61,909 bases of DNA. It comes from Variovorax soli NBRC 106424. GTDB taxonomy: Bacteria > Pseudomonadota > Gammaproteobacteria > Burkholderiales > Burkholderiaceae_C. Position 1 is the stretch's first letter, and every line of letters begins with the position of its first letter. The position numbers were made by a program, and so were the translations under genes. This document shows, piece by piece, positions 43,573 through 53,483 of the stretch. Where the stretch lies: the NCBI RefSeq assembly GCF_001591385.1, contig NZ_BCUU01000020.1, positions 1-61,909 on the forward strand, read 5' to 3'. The notes beneath the pieces are model-generated. The model saw only the letters and a list, made by a program, of their open reading frames with translations, was not told the DNA's origin and made no database searches.

Positions 43573-44871
43573 CTAGGCGCTTGAGATCCGCGCGCCCGGC
43601 GCGATGGTGGGCGGCGCGGCGTTGAGCGTCTCGATGGCGAAACCGGCGGCCGCCTTGTAGCGCGCCATGAATGCATCGCGCTCGTCGCGCGGGATGACCG
43701 CGTCGATGTCGTCGAACACGCCGCCGCACCGCTCGTCCACCAGCCCCAGGATGCCGAACGGGCCCGCGCCCCGGTTGCGCAGCACGAGTGCCGAGATGTC
43801 GGCGCACAGCTTGTCGTCGTAGGCGCGCAGCGCGGCCGAGGTCACACCGTGCTGCAGCAGCGAGGCGCCCAGCACCCGCGCATCGACGATCGCCTGGCTC
43901 GCGCCGTTGGAGCCCACCGGGTACATCACGTGGGCCGCGTCGCCCAGCAGCGCCACGTTTGCGTCGACCCAGGTCGGCACCGGGTCGCGGTCGATCATGG
44001 GGTATTCGAAGACTTCCCTCGCACCGCGAAGCATGGCGGGCACGTCCAGCCATCCGTAGTTCCAGCCCTCGAAGTGGTGGATGAACTCGTCCACCGACAC
44101 GCGCCGGTTCCAGTCGCCCAGCGTCCAGCCCTTCGAGTTGTCCACGGTGATCTCGGCGATCCAGTTGATGGTGGCCAGGCCCGTCGCCGGGTCCGGCGGC
44201 GAGATCGGATAGAGCACCACGCGATGGCGCAGCGAGCCGACGCCCACGAAGGAGGCACCGCTGCGGATCGGCACGCCCGGCGTGGTGCCGCGCCACAGGA
44301 TCGCGCCGCCCCACTGGATGGGCGGCTGGCCGGGGTGCATCTGCGCGCGCACGGCCGAGTGCAGCCCGTCCGCGGCGATCAGCAGCCGGCCCTCGATTTC
44401 GGACTGCCGGCCGTCCCGCGTCTCGACGAGCGCGGTCACGCCCGCCTCGTGGTTGCGGTAGCCGGTCACCCGGTGGCCCAGCCGCACGGCGTCCTCACCC
44501 AGCCGCTCGAGCACGGTACGGTACAGCAGCATCTGCAACCGCCCGCGATGGACCGAGTACTGCGGCCAGCGGTACCCCGCGAGCAGGCCGCGCGGCTCGG
44601 CATAGATGTCGCTGCCGTTTCGCCCCACCAGCGCCCACTCGCGGGCCTGGATGCCGATGGTGTCGAGGATGCGGTCGTCGATGCCCAGGTCGTACAGCTC
44701 GCGCACCGCATTGGGCTGCAGGTTGATGCCCACGCCCAGCGGCTGGAGACTGGCCACGGCCTCCAGGACGATGCAGGGCACGCCGATCTGCTGCAGCGTG
44801 AGTGCCAGGCTCATGCCCCCAATGCCGCCGCCCGCAATGAGTACCGGACGCGTATCTACCGTTTGAATCAT
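43573..44871 (-). CDS. FAD-dependent monooxygenase
   Basis: A 432-residue group A flavin monooxygenase. It has the FAD motif VLIAGGGIGGMSLALTLQQ, the mid-protein LLIAADGLHSAVR (DG motif) and the third motif NVALLGDAAHVMYPVGSNGA. It resembles the PhzS/salicylate-hydroxylase-like group that hydroxylates aromatic acids with NAD(P)H and oxygen. The substrate is unknown. It is a single gene divergent from the PPK2 gene. Confidence 0.87.
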   Translation of the reverse strand: MIQTVDTRPVLIAGGGIGGMSLALTLQQIGVPCIVLEAVASLQPLGVGINLQPNAVRELYDLGIDDRILDTIGIQAREWALVGRNGSDIYAEPRGLLAGYRWPQYSVHRGRLQMLLYRTVLERLGEDAVRLGHRVTGYRNHEAGVTALVETRDGRQSEIEGRLLIAADGLHSAVRAQMHPGQPPIQWGGAILWRGTTPGVPIRSGASFVGVGSLRHRVVLYPISPPDPATGLATINWIAEITVDNSKGWTLGDWNRRVSVDEFIHHFEGWNYGWLDVPAMLRGAREVFEYPMIDRDPVPTWVDANVALLGDAAHVMYPVGSNGASQAIVDARVLGASLLQHGVTSAALRAYDDKLCADISALVLRNRGAGPFGILGLVDERCGGVFDDIDAVIPRDERDAFMARYKAAAGFAIETLNAAPPTIAPGARISSA

Positions 44872-44894
44872 GCGGGCAAATGTACCCAGTCTTC

Positions 44895-44900
44895 TAGACT
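44895..44900 (+). promoter_or_regulatory. Possible -10 element of the PPK2 gene
   Basis: TAGACT, about 37 bases before the ppk2 start, fits a -10 hexamer. No matching -35 was found at the usual spacing. Confidence 0.25.
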
Positions 44901-44936
44901 CGCCATCTCATCCACTCCCCGAAGGCGAGACAGAGC

Positions 44937-45755
44937 ATGGCCAGCTTCAAGCCCTACCGCGTCCCCTCCAAAGACTCCGGCAAGTTCAGGCTGGCCAGGC
45001 TCGACCCCGGCGCCACGCCCTTTGCCCAGGGCAGCGAAACCCAACAGCGCGAGGAGCTGGACGATCTGGCCCAGGAGCTGGACAAGCTGCAGAACCGCCT
45101 GCATGCCGAGGGCCGGCGCAAGCTGCTGCTGGTGCTGCAGGGCATGGACACCAGCGGCAAGGACGGGACCATCCGCTGGGTGTTTTCGCGCACCTCGCCG
45201 CTGGGCGTGCGCGTGATGCCCTTCAAGGCGCCCAGCGAGCTCGAGCGCGCGCACGACTACCTCTGGCGCTGCCACGCCGTGGTGCCTGCGGCCGGCCAGA
45301 TCATGATCTGGAACCGCAGCCACTACGAGGACGTGCTGGTGCCGGTGGTGAACGGGCTGATCGACAAGAAGGAAACCCAGCGCCGCTACCGCCACATCAA
45401 CGACTTCGAGCGCCTGCTGACCGACACCGGCACCACGGTCATCAAGTGCATGCTGCACATCAGCAAGGAAGAGCAGCGCACCCGCCTGCAGGAACGCATC
45501 GACACGCCGGCCAAGCAATGGAAGTTCCAGCGCACCGACCTGGACGTGCGCGTGAAGTGGGACGCCTACCAGGCCGCTTACGAAAAGGCACTCGCGGCCA
45601 CCTCGACGGCGCGCGCGCCGTGGCACGTGATTCCGGCCGACAGCAAGACGCACCGCAACCTGATGATCGCCCGCCTGCTCATCAAGACGCTGCAGGACAT
45701 GGACCCGCAGACACCGCCGCCGGATCCGGCGCTCAAGGGGCTGGTCGTCAGCTGA
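44937..45755 (+). CDS. ppk2: Polyphosphate kinase 2 family protein
   Basis: A 272-residue single-domain PPK2. Walker A GMDTSGKDG is at about 69-77 and Walker B with the following acidic residues lies in MIWNRSHYEDVL. A lid segment with TPAKQWKFQRTDLDVR is seen. PPK2 enzymes use polyphosphate to phosphorylate nucleoside mono- or diphosphates. The length and single domain fit class I or class III; the exact nucleotide preference cannot be read from motifs alone. Confidence 0.9.
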   Translation: MASFKPYRVPSKDSGKFRLARLDPGATPFAQGSETQQREELDDLAQELDKLQNRLHAEGRRKLLLVLQGMDTSGKDGTIRWVFSRTSPLGVRVMPFKAPSELERAHDYLWRCHAVVPAAGQIMIWNRSHYEDVLVPVVNGLIDKKETQRRYRHINDFERLLTDTGTTVIKCMLHISKEEQRTRLQERIDTPAKQWKFQRTDLDVRVKWDAYQAAYEKALAATSTARAPWHVIPADSKTHRNLMIARLLIKTLQDMDPQTPPPDPALKGLVVS

Positions 45756-45824
45756 ACGGACTACTTTTCTCCTACCGTTTCAAGATGTATAACCAAAGTA
45801 TTCTTGAAGCTGGAGGCAGGAAAA

Positions 45825-46058
45825 ATGACGACGGCAACCCGACGCATGGTCATCACGGTGGAGCGGCCGCAGGACGGCAGCTATTTCTGGGTCATTCACG
45901 AGGACGTCCAATGCGACGGACGCTACGAAATGCTGGAGCGGGCACCGCGCGCCTGTTCGAGCTACGCCCTGGCGCTGGCCGAGGGCTACTGCATGCTGCA
46001 ACGCATCAACGGAAGCAAGTCGGGGCTCGAGGAAATGCGCATCGCCAGGACGGCGTGA
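45825..46058 (+). CDS. Small protein of unknown function
   Basis: A 77-residue soluble protein (MTTATRRMVITVERPQDGSY, FWVIHEDVQ, YALALAEGYCMLQRI). It has an alpha/beta look and no membrane segment. GGAGG lies 11 bases before ATG 45825, which is therefore preferred over the in-frame TTG at 45804. I do not recognise a family. Confidence 0.6.
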   Translation: MTTATRRMVITVERPQDGSYFWVIHEDVQCDGRYEMLERAPRACSSYALALAEGYCMLQRINGSKSGLEEMRIARTA

Positions 46059-46139
46059 AGCCTTTGGTCCTGACCGCCCTGCTCGTGTAAGGTCGGCCGT
46101 CTGGGCCCGAGCGGCCGCGTCGAGAAAAGCGAGGCAGGC

Positions 46140-46877
46140 ATGGCGGACCATTACGAACTTCATTACTGGACCGGCATCCAGGGCCGCGGCGAATTCGTGC
46201 GGCTGGCGCTGGAAGCCGCCGGCGCAGACTATGTCGACGTGGCCCGTGGCCCCGAAGCCCAGGGCGGCGGCGACGGTGCCCTGATGCGGCGGCTGCGCCA
46301 GGCCGCCAACCCCACCCCCTCGTTCGCGCCGCCCTTCCTGGTGCACGGCGACTTCGTCATCGGCCAGACCGCCGCCATCCTGATCTACCTGGGCCCGCGC
46401 CTGGGCCTGGTGGGCAAGACCGAGCGCGAGGTGCTCTGGACGCACCAGCTGCAGCTCACCATTGCCGACATGGTGGGCGAGGCGCACGACACGCACCATC
46501 CGGTGTCGGTGTCGCTCTACTACGAAGACCAGAAGGAAGCGGCGCTGCAGAAGTCGCGCGACTTCCGCACCCACCGCATTCCGAAGTTCCTCACCTGGTT
46601 CGAGCAGGTGCTCGAACGCAACACGGCGCCGGGCACGCACCTGGTGGGCAGCCGGCTGAGCTATGCCGACCTGTCGCTGTTCCAGCTGGTCGAGGGCCTG
46701 CGCTACGCCTTTCCCGCGGCCACGACACGCGCGCTGGCCGACAAGCCGCTGGTGGCGCGGCTGCACGACAACGTGCGCGCGCTGCCGCGCATCCGCGACT
46801 ACCTGCAGAGCAGCCGTCGACTGGACTTCAACGAGCAGGGGATCTTCCGGCGCTATCCGGAGCTGGATGCGGATTGA
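46140..46877 (+). CDS. Glutathione S-transferase-like protein
   Basis: A 245-residue GST-fold protein. The thioredoxin-like N-terminal domain YELHYWTGIQGRGEFVRLAL, with its Tyr and the GRGE segment, and an all-helical C-terminal domain (LSYADLSLFQLVEGLRYAF) fit the sigma/mu-like GST branch. It is probably a glutathione-dependent conjugating enzyme; the substrate is unknown. The stop directly abuts the stop of the convergent thioesterase gene, with no spacer. Confidence 0.83.
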   Translation: MADHYELHYWTGIQGRGEFVRLALEAAGADYVDVARGPEAQGGGDGALMRRLRQAANPTPSFAPPFLVHGDFVIGQTAAILIYLGPRLGLVGKTEREVLWTHQLQLTIADMVGEAHDTHHPVSVSLYYEDQKEAALQKSRDFRTHRIPKFLTWFEQVLERNTAPGTHLVGSRLSYADLSLFQLVEGLRYAFPAATTRALADKPLVARLHDNVRALPRIRDYLQSSRRLDFNEQGIFRRYPELDAD

Positions 46878-47300
46878 CTAGCTGAACCTGGCGGCAATCG
46901 CCTCGCGCATGTCCGCCGGCACCTCGATCGCCTGGTGCGTCTGCAGCGAGGTGCACACCAGCACCTGCCGCATCTGCATGCGCAGCTCGCCGTCTTCCAG
47001 GCCGGTGCAGCGCGAGTTCAGCGTGATGGAGCGGCTGCCCAGGCGCTCCACACTCAGGGCCAGTTCGACCCGGTCGCCCATCTTGCTCACGGCGCGAAAG
47101 TCGGCCTCCAGCCGCACGGTGGGCAGGCCGGTCTGGCGTTCGATCACCAGGCGCCGGAAGCCGATGCCCAGGCCCTCGTCGACCCAGTCTTCCACCAGGC
47201 CGTTGAACATCACGAAGTACTGCGGATAGAAGACGATGCCCGCCGGGTCGCAGTCGGAAAAGCGGATCAGCCGCTCGCGCTTGAAGGAAGGCGCCTGCAT
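46878..47300 (-). CDS. Acyl-CoA thioesterase (4HBT family)
   Basis: A 140-residue hot-dog-fold thioesterase. The catalytic Asp segment is FSDCDPAGIVFYPQYFVMFN, like 4-hydroxybenzoyl-CoA thioesterases. It releases CoA from an acyl-CoA. It overlaps the SDR gene upstream by one base (TGATG) and ends the long leftward catabolic set, so it likely acts on an aromatic or short acyl-CoA of that pathway. Confidence 0.88.
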   Translation of the reverse strand: MQAPSFKRERLIRFSDCDPAGIVFYPQYFVMFNGLVEDWVDEGLGIGFRRLVIERQTGLPTVRLEADFRAVSKMGDRVELALSVERLGSRSITLNSRCTGLEDGELRMQMRQVLVCTSLQTHQAIEVPADMREAIAARFS

Positions 47301-48082
47301 CACATCACCTCCCCGCCCGAGACCGAGATCGATTGCCCGTTGATCGAGCCTGCCGCCGCGCCGCACAGCCAGCGCACCGCATCGGCCACTTCCTCGGGCT
47401 GCACGATGCGCTGCTGCGGATTGCCGGCGGCGAACTCGGCCAGGGCCTCTTCCTCGCTGCGCCCGGTCTTGGCCACCACGTTGGCGATGCTCTCGCGCAG
47501 GATGTCCGTCTCGGTGTAGCCGGGGCACACGGCATTGACCGTGACGCCCTTCTTCGCCACCTCCAGCGCCAGCGCGCGCGTGAGCCCCACCACGCCGTGC
47601 TTGGCCGCCACATAGGCGCTGACGTACGGATAGCCCTTCTGCCCCGCAGTGCTGGCGATGTTGATGATGCGGCCCCATCGGGCCTGCAGCATGTCGGGCA
47701 GCGCCGCCTGCGCGCACAGGAAGCTGCCGGTCAGGTTCACGCCCAGCATCTGCTGCCACAGCGCCAGCGACGTCTTGAGAAAAGGCGCGCTCTCGGCCTG
47801 GCCCGCGTTGTTCACCAGGATGGCGATGGGGCCCAGCGCGGCCCGGGCCTGCGCGAAGGCCGCGTTCACCGATCCGGCGTCGGCCACGTCGGCCACCACC
47901 ACGGCATGGCGGCCGGGCAAGGTGTCGGCCAGCTGCTGCAGGGCCTCGCGCCGGCGGCCCATCAGGCTCAGGCTGGCGCCTTCGGCCACGAGGCTGCGCG
48001 CAATGGCGGCGCCGATGCCGCGTGCCGCGCCGGTCACCACCACGTGCCGACCCTGGAGGGAGTTGTTGTTTGTCTCGCTCAT
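47300..48082 (-). CDS. Short-chain dehydrogenase/reductase
   Basis: A 260-residue classical SDR. Cofactor motif TGAARGIGAA, structural NNAGQA, catalytic Ser in INIASTAGQ and YVAAK as the Tyr-x3-Lys pair are seen. MGRRREALQQ after the second strand suggests NADP(H) preference. It oxidises or reduces a hydroxyl on a pathway intermediate. It is 13 bases downstream of the acyl-CoA ligase gene. Confidence 0.88.
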   Translation of the reverse strand: MSETNNNSLQGRHVVVTGAARGIGAAIARSLVAEGASLSLMGRRREALQQLADTLPGRHAVVVADVADAGSVNAAFAQARAALGPIAILVNNAGQAESAPFLKTSLALWQQMLGVNLTGSFLCAQAALPDMLQARWGRIINIASTAGQKGYPYVSAYVAAKHGVVGLTRALALEVAKKGVTVNAVCPGYTETDILRESIANVVAKTGRSEEEALAEFAAGNPQQRIVQPEEVADAVRWLCGAAAGSINGQSISVSGGEVM

Positions 48083-48095
48083 GGCTTGCAGTCTC

Positions 48096-49718
48096 CTAGG
48101 CTGCGCGGGCGCCCGGCTTACGGGCGGCACCGCCGGGGGTGCGGTCCCAGGTGGTCGGCGTCACGCCTTGCTCGCGCAGCTTGAATTTCTGGATCTTTCC
48201 GTTCTCGGTGCGCGGCAGTTCTTGCACCACATCGATGTAGCGCGGAATGGCGAAGTACGGAAGCCGCGCCTCGCAATAGGCCGCGAGTTCGCCCGGATCG
48301 AGCTGTGCGTCCGGCCGCGCGATGAGTGAGGCCATCACCTCGTCTTCCGCCAATTCCGACTGCACCGGGTACACCGCCACCGTGGCCACCGCGGGGTGGC
48401 TCAGCAGCACCTGCTCCACCTCGTACGAGGAAATGTTCTCGCCGCGCCGGCGGATCGCGTCCTTCATGCGGTCGATGAAGCGGAAGGCGCCGTCGGCCTC
48501 GCGCACCACGCGGTCGCCGGTATGGAACCAGCCGTTGGCCCAGGCTTCCTGCGTCTTGTCCGGCATGTTGAAGTAGCCGCTGGCAAAGACATGCGGCTCG
48601 CTCGCGCGCAGCAGCAGCTCGCCCGCCTCGCCGTCTGGCAATGCGATATCGCCCGGGCCGCCCACGCGCGCCTCGAAGCCCGGCTGCAGCCAGCCCATGA
48701 CGCCGCCGCGCGGTGCATCGGGCCGGCTGGCGATGACGAAGTTGGTCTCGGTGGAGCCGTAGCCCTCCAGCAGCTGCACGCCGCAGCGCGCGCGAAAGGC
48801 CGCGCCCGCATGGGCCGGCACGCCGGGGCCCAGGCCCAGGCGCACGCGGTGCGCGCGCTCCTGCGGGCCTTCGGGCTGCGCGAGCAGGATGGGCACCATG
48901 GCGCCCAGCAGGTAGACCACCGTCGCGCCGCAGGCCTGCATGGCCGGCCAGAAGCCCGAGGCCGAGAAGCGCGGCAGGTACACCACCTCGGCCCCCGTGA
49001 GGGCCGCCTGCGCGTAGGTGTTGAGCGCGTTGATGTGGAACAGCGGCAAGGTGGTGGCCAGCACATCGCCCGGCCCCACGCCGAGGATGCGCGCGGTGTG
49101 CGCGCCCCACCAGTAGAACTGCGCATGCGGGCAGGTCACGCCCTTCGACGGGCCGGTGGTGCCGGAGGTGTAGAGGATGGCCAGCAGGTCGCCCGGGCCG
49201 AGGTCGGCCGGCTCGGCCGGCACTGCGTCGGCGGCATCGGGGAAGGCCGTGGACTCGACACCCTCGAGGGCATGCGCTTCGCCGCCGACGACCCAGAGGG
49301 TCTGGAGGCCGCACTGCGACAGGTCGGCCGTCTGCAGCCGCTCCACGAAGGGCGCTTCCATGACCAGCAGCCGCGCCCCGCTGTTGGCCAGGAAGTACTG
49401 GATCTGCGGCCCCATGGCCGCGGTGTTGACGGGCACCGCCACCGCGCCCATCCAGCCACAGGCCAGGAAGGTCTCGAGGCACTCGATGCGGTTGCCGCAC
49501 ATCAGGGCCACGCGGTCGCCGCGACGCACGCCGGCACGCGCCAGCATGGCGGCGCGCCGGGCCACGTTCTGCGCTGCCTGCGCATGCGTCCAGCGCACGT
49601 CGCCGATGGTCAGCACGGCATGTTCGCCGAAGACGGCCGCCTGGCGCTGCAGCATGCGCGGCAGCGTGCGCTCGCCGGCCGGCAGCACGTCGTAGCGGTT
49701 GCTGGCGGCTTCAGTCAT
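48096..49718 (-). CDS. AMP-forming acyl-CoA ligase
   Basis: A 540-residue adenylating enzyme. P-loop [20 protein letters not shown], the hinge region [10 protein letters not shown] and the catalytic Lys in [10 protein letters not shown] are all present. It activates a carboxylic acid to its CoA thioester. Context with an aromatic dioxygenase, a thioesterase and liv-type uptake suggests an aromatic or cyclic acid; the closest named branch is crotonobetaine/carnitine- or cyclohexanecarboxylate-ligase-like. The start overlaps the livF stop by eight bases. Confidence 0.87.
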   Translation of the reverse strand: MTEAASNRYDVLPAGERTLPRMLQRQAAVFGEHAVLTIGDVRWTHAQAAQNVARRAAMLARAGVRRGDRVALMCGNRIECLETFLACGWMGAVAVPVNTAAMGPQIQYFLANSGARLLVMEAPFVERLQTADLSQCGLQTLWVVGGEAHALEGVESTAFPDAADAVPAEPADLGPGDLLAILYTSGTTGPSKGVTCPHAQFYWWGAHTARILGVGPGDVLATTLPLFHINALNTYAQAALTGAEVVYLPRFSASGFWPAMQACGATVVYLLGAMVPILLAQPEGPQERAHRVRLGLGPGVPAHAGAAFRARCGVQLLEGYGSTETNFVIASRPDAPRGGVMGWLQPGFEARVGGPGDIALPDGEAGELLLRASEPHVFASGYFNMPDKTQEAWANGWFHTGDRVVREADGAFRFIDRMKDAIRRRGENISSYEVEQVLLSHPAVATVAVYPVQSELAEDEVMASLIARPDAQLDPGELAAYCEARLPYFAIPRYIDVVQELPRTENGKIQKFKLREQGVTPTTWDRTPGGAARKPGARAA

Positions 49719-50463
49719 CGTCGTGCGTGGCCCCGCCGAGGTAGGTGGCCTGCACGCGCGGGTCGCTGGCGAGCGATTCCGACCGGCCATGCAGCGCGAT
49801 CTCGCCGGTTTCCAGCACGTAGCCTTCGTCGGAGCTTTCGAGGGCGGCGCGCGCGTTCTGCTCCACCAGCAAGATGGACACGCCGTCGTCGCGCAGCTTG
49901 CGCACGATGGTGAGGATGTCGCGCACGATCAGCGGCGCCAGGCCCAGGCTGGGCTCGTCCAGCATCAAAAGGCGCGGCTGCGACATGAGCGCACGGCCCA
50001 CCGCCAGCATCTGGCGCTCGCCGCCCGAGAGCGTGTTGGCGCGCTGCGAACGGCGCTCGGCCAGGCGCGGAAAGCGCTCGTACACCCAGTCCAGGCGCTG
50101 GCGAAGCGCCGCGCCGGACAGGCGCTTCGAATACGCACCCAGCTGCAGGTTGTCGAGCACCGTCAGCTCGCCGAAGAGCTCACGCTTTTCCGGCACCAGG
50201 CACAGGCCGCGCTCCACGCGGGACTCCACGTCCAGGCCGTGCAGGTCTTCACCCTCGAAGCGCAGCACGCCCTTGGAAGGCAGCAGGCCCATGGCGGCGG
50301 CCAGCAGCGTGGTCTTGCCCGCGCCGTTGGGGCCGATCACCGAGATGATCTGGCCTGCATTGAGCGACAGCGACACGCCGCGCACCGCATCCACCTGGCC
50401 GTACGACACATGCAGGTCGCCGATCTCCAGCATCGGCGTGCTCTTTCTATCCGACTGACTCAT
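49711..50463 (-). CDS. livF: ABC transporter ATPase LivF (second system)
   Basis: A 250-residue LivF-type ATPase. Walker [10 protein letters not shown], signature LSGGERQML, Walker [14 protein letters not shown] and H-loop [11 protein letters not shown] are seen. It works with the LivM-LivG fusion and LivH of the same operon. Start and upstream stop overlap by four bases (ATGA). Confidence 0.92.
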   Translation of the reverse strand: MSQSDRKSTPMLEIGDLHVSYGQVDAVRGVSLSLNAGQIISVIGPNGAGKTTLLAAAMGLLPSKGVLRFEGEDLHGLDVESRVERGLCLVPEKRELFGELTVLDNLQLGAYSKRLSGAALRQRLDWVYERFPRLAERRSQRANTLSGGERQMLAVGRALMSQPRLLMLDEPSLGLAPLIVRDILTIVRKLRDDGVSILLVEQNARAALESSDEGYVLETGEIALHGRSESLASDPRVQATYLGGATHDDD

Positions 50464-52298
50464 GCCACGCTCCCCAGGTAAGCCGCCTGCACACGTTCAT
50501 CCGCGCGCACCGCGGCAGGCACGCCTTCCACCAGCTTGGAGCCGAAGTTCATCACCACCAGGCGATCCACCAGCTTCATGACGAAGTCCATGTCGTGCTC
50601 GACGATGAGGATGGTCACGCCTTCCTCGCGCAGCTTGCGCAGCAGGTCGCCGAGCGCCATCTTTTCCTTGCGGCGCAGGCCGGCGGCGGGCTCGTCCAGC
50701 ACCAGCAGCACCGGGTCGGCCGCGAGCGCGCGGGCAATCTCGAGAATGCGCTGCGTGCCCAGCGGCAGGCTGCCGGCCAGCTCGTGCGCGCGGTCGGCCA
50801 GGCCGATGCGCTCGAGCTGCTTCATGGCCTCGTGCAGGATCTGGCGCTCTTCCTCGCGGTCCAGCCGCAGGCCGGCCTTGACCATGCCACTCTTGGTGCG
50901 CGAGTGCGCGCCCAGCGCCACGTTGTCCAGCAAGCTCATGTGCGGGCGCAGCTTCACATGCTGGAAGGTGCGCGCCAGGCCCAGGCGCGCCACTTCGCGC
51001 TGCGGCATGCCGGCAATGTCGCGGTCCAAAAAGCGCACCTTGCCCGAGGTCATGGGCAGCGTGCAGGTCAGCAGGTTGAACATGGTTGACTTGCCCGCGC
51101 CGTTGGGGCCGATGAGCCCGACGATCTCGCCGGCGTTCACCTCGAAGCTCACGTCGTTCACCGCCACCAGGCCGCCGAAGCGCTTGACCGCGCCCTGCAC
51201 CGACAGGATGGGCGTGCCGCGTGCGGGCAGCTCGCGGTGCGGCAGGGGCGCCGCCGGTGCGGCCAGCTTGTCGGCCGACTGCGGCGCACGCAGCCTGCCC
51301 TTGGTGATGCGGCGCAGGAAGCCCATCAGGCCGCCGCGCGCAAAGTGCAGCAGCAGGATGAACAGCGCCGCGAAGGTGATCGCCTCCAGCTGGCCGGCGC
51401 GCTGCGTGAGCAGCGGCAGCACATCCTGCAGCGCGTTCTTGGCCACCAGCACCAGCGCCGCGCCCACCACCGCACCCGCCAGCTGGCCGAGGCCGCCGGC
51501 CACCGCCATCAAGAGGTACTCGATGCTGGCGCGCACGTCGAAGGGCGCCGGGCTCACGAAGCGGTTCATGTGCGCATACAGCCAGCCGGCGAGGCCCGCG
51601 AAGATGGCGGCCAGCACGAACAGCGCAAGCCGCACCTTGTATGCATCCGCACCCACGCTGGCCAGCAGGATCGATCCGCCGCGCAGGCTGCGGATGGCCC
51701 GCCCCGGCCGCGAGGCCAGCAGGTTGTAGCTGAACAGGAAGGCCAGCCCCACGATGCCCCAGATCAGGTAGTAGATGGCCCGCGCATCCGCCAGCGAGAA
51801 CCCGCCGATGGAAAGCGGCGGAATGTTCGACAGGCCGGTATGCCGCCCCAGCCCATCCACGTTGCCGAACAGCATGGCAATGGACAGGCCCCATGCAATG
51901 GTCGACAGCGGCAGGAAGTGCCCGCCCAGGCGCAGCGTGAGCATGCCGATGGCCAGCGCCGACAGGCCGGTGAGCGCCAGCGCGAAAGCCAGCCCCAGCC
52001 AGGGCGAAAGCCCCTGCGTGGTGGTGAGCCAGGCGGTGGAATAGGCGGCAATGCCGACGAACGCCGCCTGCCCGAACGAGGTGGCCCCGCCCACGCCGGT
52101 GAGCAGCACCAGGCCCAGCGCCACCAGGGTGCCGATGCCGATGTCGTTGAGCAGCGAGACGCTGAAGTTGCCCAGCACCAGCGGTGCCAGCGCGATGGCG
52201 GCCACGAGCAGTGCGATCAGCAGGCGGAAACGCGAGATGCGGTTCATCTTGACTTCTGCCTTTTCCACGGCTTGCACGGGAGGTTGCACGGCACTCAT
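50460..52298 (-). CDS. LivM-LivG fusion: ABC permease plus ATPase
   Basis: A 612-residue fusion. Residues about 20-345 form a LivM-type permease ([40 protein letters not shown]). A linker follows, then a LivG-type ATPase from about 378 with Walker [10 protein letters not shown], signature [15 protein letters not shown], Walker [14 protein letters not shown] and closing [12 protein letters not shown] 52298 is used; ATG 52247, with AAGG 11 bases before it, is an alternative that removes 17 residues. The fusion replaces the separate livM and livG seen in the first operon. Confidence 0.88.
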   Translation of the reverse strand: MSAVQPPVQAVEKAEVKMNRISRFRLLIALLVAAIALAPLVLGNFSVSLLNDIGIGTLVALGLVLLTGVGGATSFGQAAFVGIAAYSTAWLTTTQGLSPWLGLAFALALTGLSALAIGMLTLRLGGHFLPLSTIAWGLSIAMLFGNVDGLGRHTGLSNIPPLSIGGFSLADARAIYYLIWGIVGLAFLFSYNLLASRPGRAIRSLRGGSILLASVGADAYKVRLALFVLAAIFAGLAGWLYAHMNRFVSPAPFDVRASIEYLLMAVAGGLGQLAGAVVGAALVLVAKNALQDVLPLLTQRAGQLEAITFAALFILLLHFARGGLMGFLRRITKGRLRAPQSADKLAAPAAPLPHRELPARGTPILSVQGAVKRFGGLVAVNDVSFEVNAGEIVGLIGPNGAGKSTMFNLLTCTLPMTSGKVRFLDRDIAGMPQREVARLGLARTFQHVKLRPHMSLLDNVALGAHSRTKSGMVKAGLRLDREEERQILHEAMKQLERIGLADRAHELAGSLPLGTQRILEIARALAADPVLLVLDEPAAGLRRKEKMALGDLLRKLREEGVTILIVEHDMDFVMKLVDRLVVMNFGSKLVEGVPAAVRADERVQAAYLGSVA

Positions 52299-52380
52299 GA
52301 CATGCCCCCCACGCTCGTCACTTCGTGTACTTCGCTGCCCCCCATGGGAGCCTTCGCCGCTTCGGGCGGCCGTGCGCGGC
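52299..52380. repeat. Intergenic repeat family 2, copy b
   Basis: The gap between livH and the LivM-LivG fusion holds CCCCCCACGCTCGTCACTTC, GTGTACTTCGCTGCCCCCC and a GC-rich arm around CGCCGCTTCGGGCGGCCG. Reverse-complemented, it shares the ACACGAAGTG core and G-rich flank with the element at 7750-7811. Confidence 0.5.
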
Positions 52381-53436
52381 TCATTGATCCACCTCCTCTT
52401 CATCTTCATCCGCATGCGGAGTCAGGAACGATCGCAGCATGAGCACGGGAATCAGCAGGCTGAACACGATCACGTCCTTCAGCGCCCCGCTCCAGAACGA
52501 TGCGAAGCTTTCCACCAGGCCCACGGCAATGGCGCCGATGGCCGTCATGGGGTAGCTCACCAGGCCGCCGATGATGGCCGCCACGAAAGCCTTCAGGCCG
52601 ATGATGAAGCCCGAGTCGTAGTACATGGTGGTGACCGGTGCGATCAGCACGCCGATCAGGCCCGCCAGCAGCGAGGCGCAGCCGTAGGCCAGCATGGCCG
52701 TGCGCGCCGGGCGGATGCCCACCAGCCGCGCGCCCACCCGGTTCACCGCCGTGGCGCGCAGCGCCTTGCCGGCCACCGTGCGCTCGAACACCAGGAAGAA
52801 CAGGCCCGAGAGCACGATGGCCGAAGCCACCATCAGCACCACCTGCCCGCTCACCGTGAAGCCCTCGGCCAGCTCGAACATGCCGCTGGCCAATGGCGCC
52901 GTGCGCGAGCCTTCCGGCCCGAAGAAGAGCAGACCCAGGCCCGACAGCAGAAAGTGCAGCGCCAGCGAGACGATCAGCAGCACCAGCACCGACGCATCGG
53001 CAATGGGCTGGTAGACCACGCGTGCCAAGAGCGGCGAGATCGGCACCACCAGCAGCACGCTGGCGATGATCTGCAGCGAGGCCGGCACGCCCGAGCGCGC
53101 GGCCAGCCAGGCCAGCACGCACGGCACCGCCGGCAGCACGCCCCACATCAGCAGCGCCTTCGGAATGCGGGCGGCTTCACCGCGGCGCAGCAGCGAGCCC
53201 ACCTCGGTGAGCAGCGCCAGCGCGGCCAGCGTGAGCACCAGGCCGATGGTGGGCGGCATGCGATTGGTCTCGAAGGCCGCGAGCGTCAGCGCCGCAAAGG
53301 CGGCCACATCGCCGAAGGGCACGAAGACCACGCGCGTGACCGAAAAGATCAGCACCAGGCCGAGCCCGGCCAGCAGATAAACGGCACCGTTCGCCAGGCC
53401 ATCGATGCCCAGGATGAGTGCCACGTCCCATGTCAT
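52381..53436 (-). CDS. livH: Branched-chain-type ABC transporter permease LivH (second system)
   Basis: A 351-residue LivH-type permease. The start segment LILGIDGLANGAVYLLAGLG is typical, and the coupling loop reads KALRATAVNRVGARLVGI. An insert of about 60 residues between the first helices (RRGEAARIPKALLMWGVLP) and an acidic tail DEDEEEVDQ make it longer than the livH of the first system. It lies between the first binding-protein gene and the permease-ATPase fusion. Confidence 0.9.
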   Translation of the reverse strand: MTWDVALILGIDGLANGAVYLLAGLGLVLIFSVTRVVFVPFGDVAAFAALTLAAFETNRMPPTIGLVLTLAALALLTEVGSLLRRGEAARIPKALLMWGVLPAVPCVLAWLAARSGVPASLQIIASVLLVVPISPLLARVVYQPIADASVLVLLIVSLALHFLLSGLGLLFFGPEGSRTAPLASGMFELAEGFTVSGQVVLMVASAIVLSGLFFLVFERTVAGKALRATAVNRVGARLVGIRPARTAMLAYGCASLLAGLIGVLIAPVTTMYYDSGFIIGLKAFVAAIIGGLVSYPMTAIGAIAVGLVESFASFWSGALKDVIVFSLLIPVLMLRSFLTPHADEDEEEVDQ

Positions 53437-53483
53437 TGAGTCGTCCTCTCGAATTCAGATTCGTCGTGTTGATCGGCGCGGCT

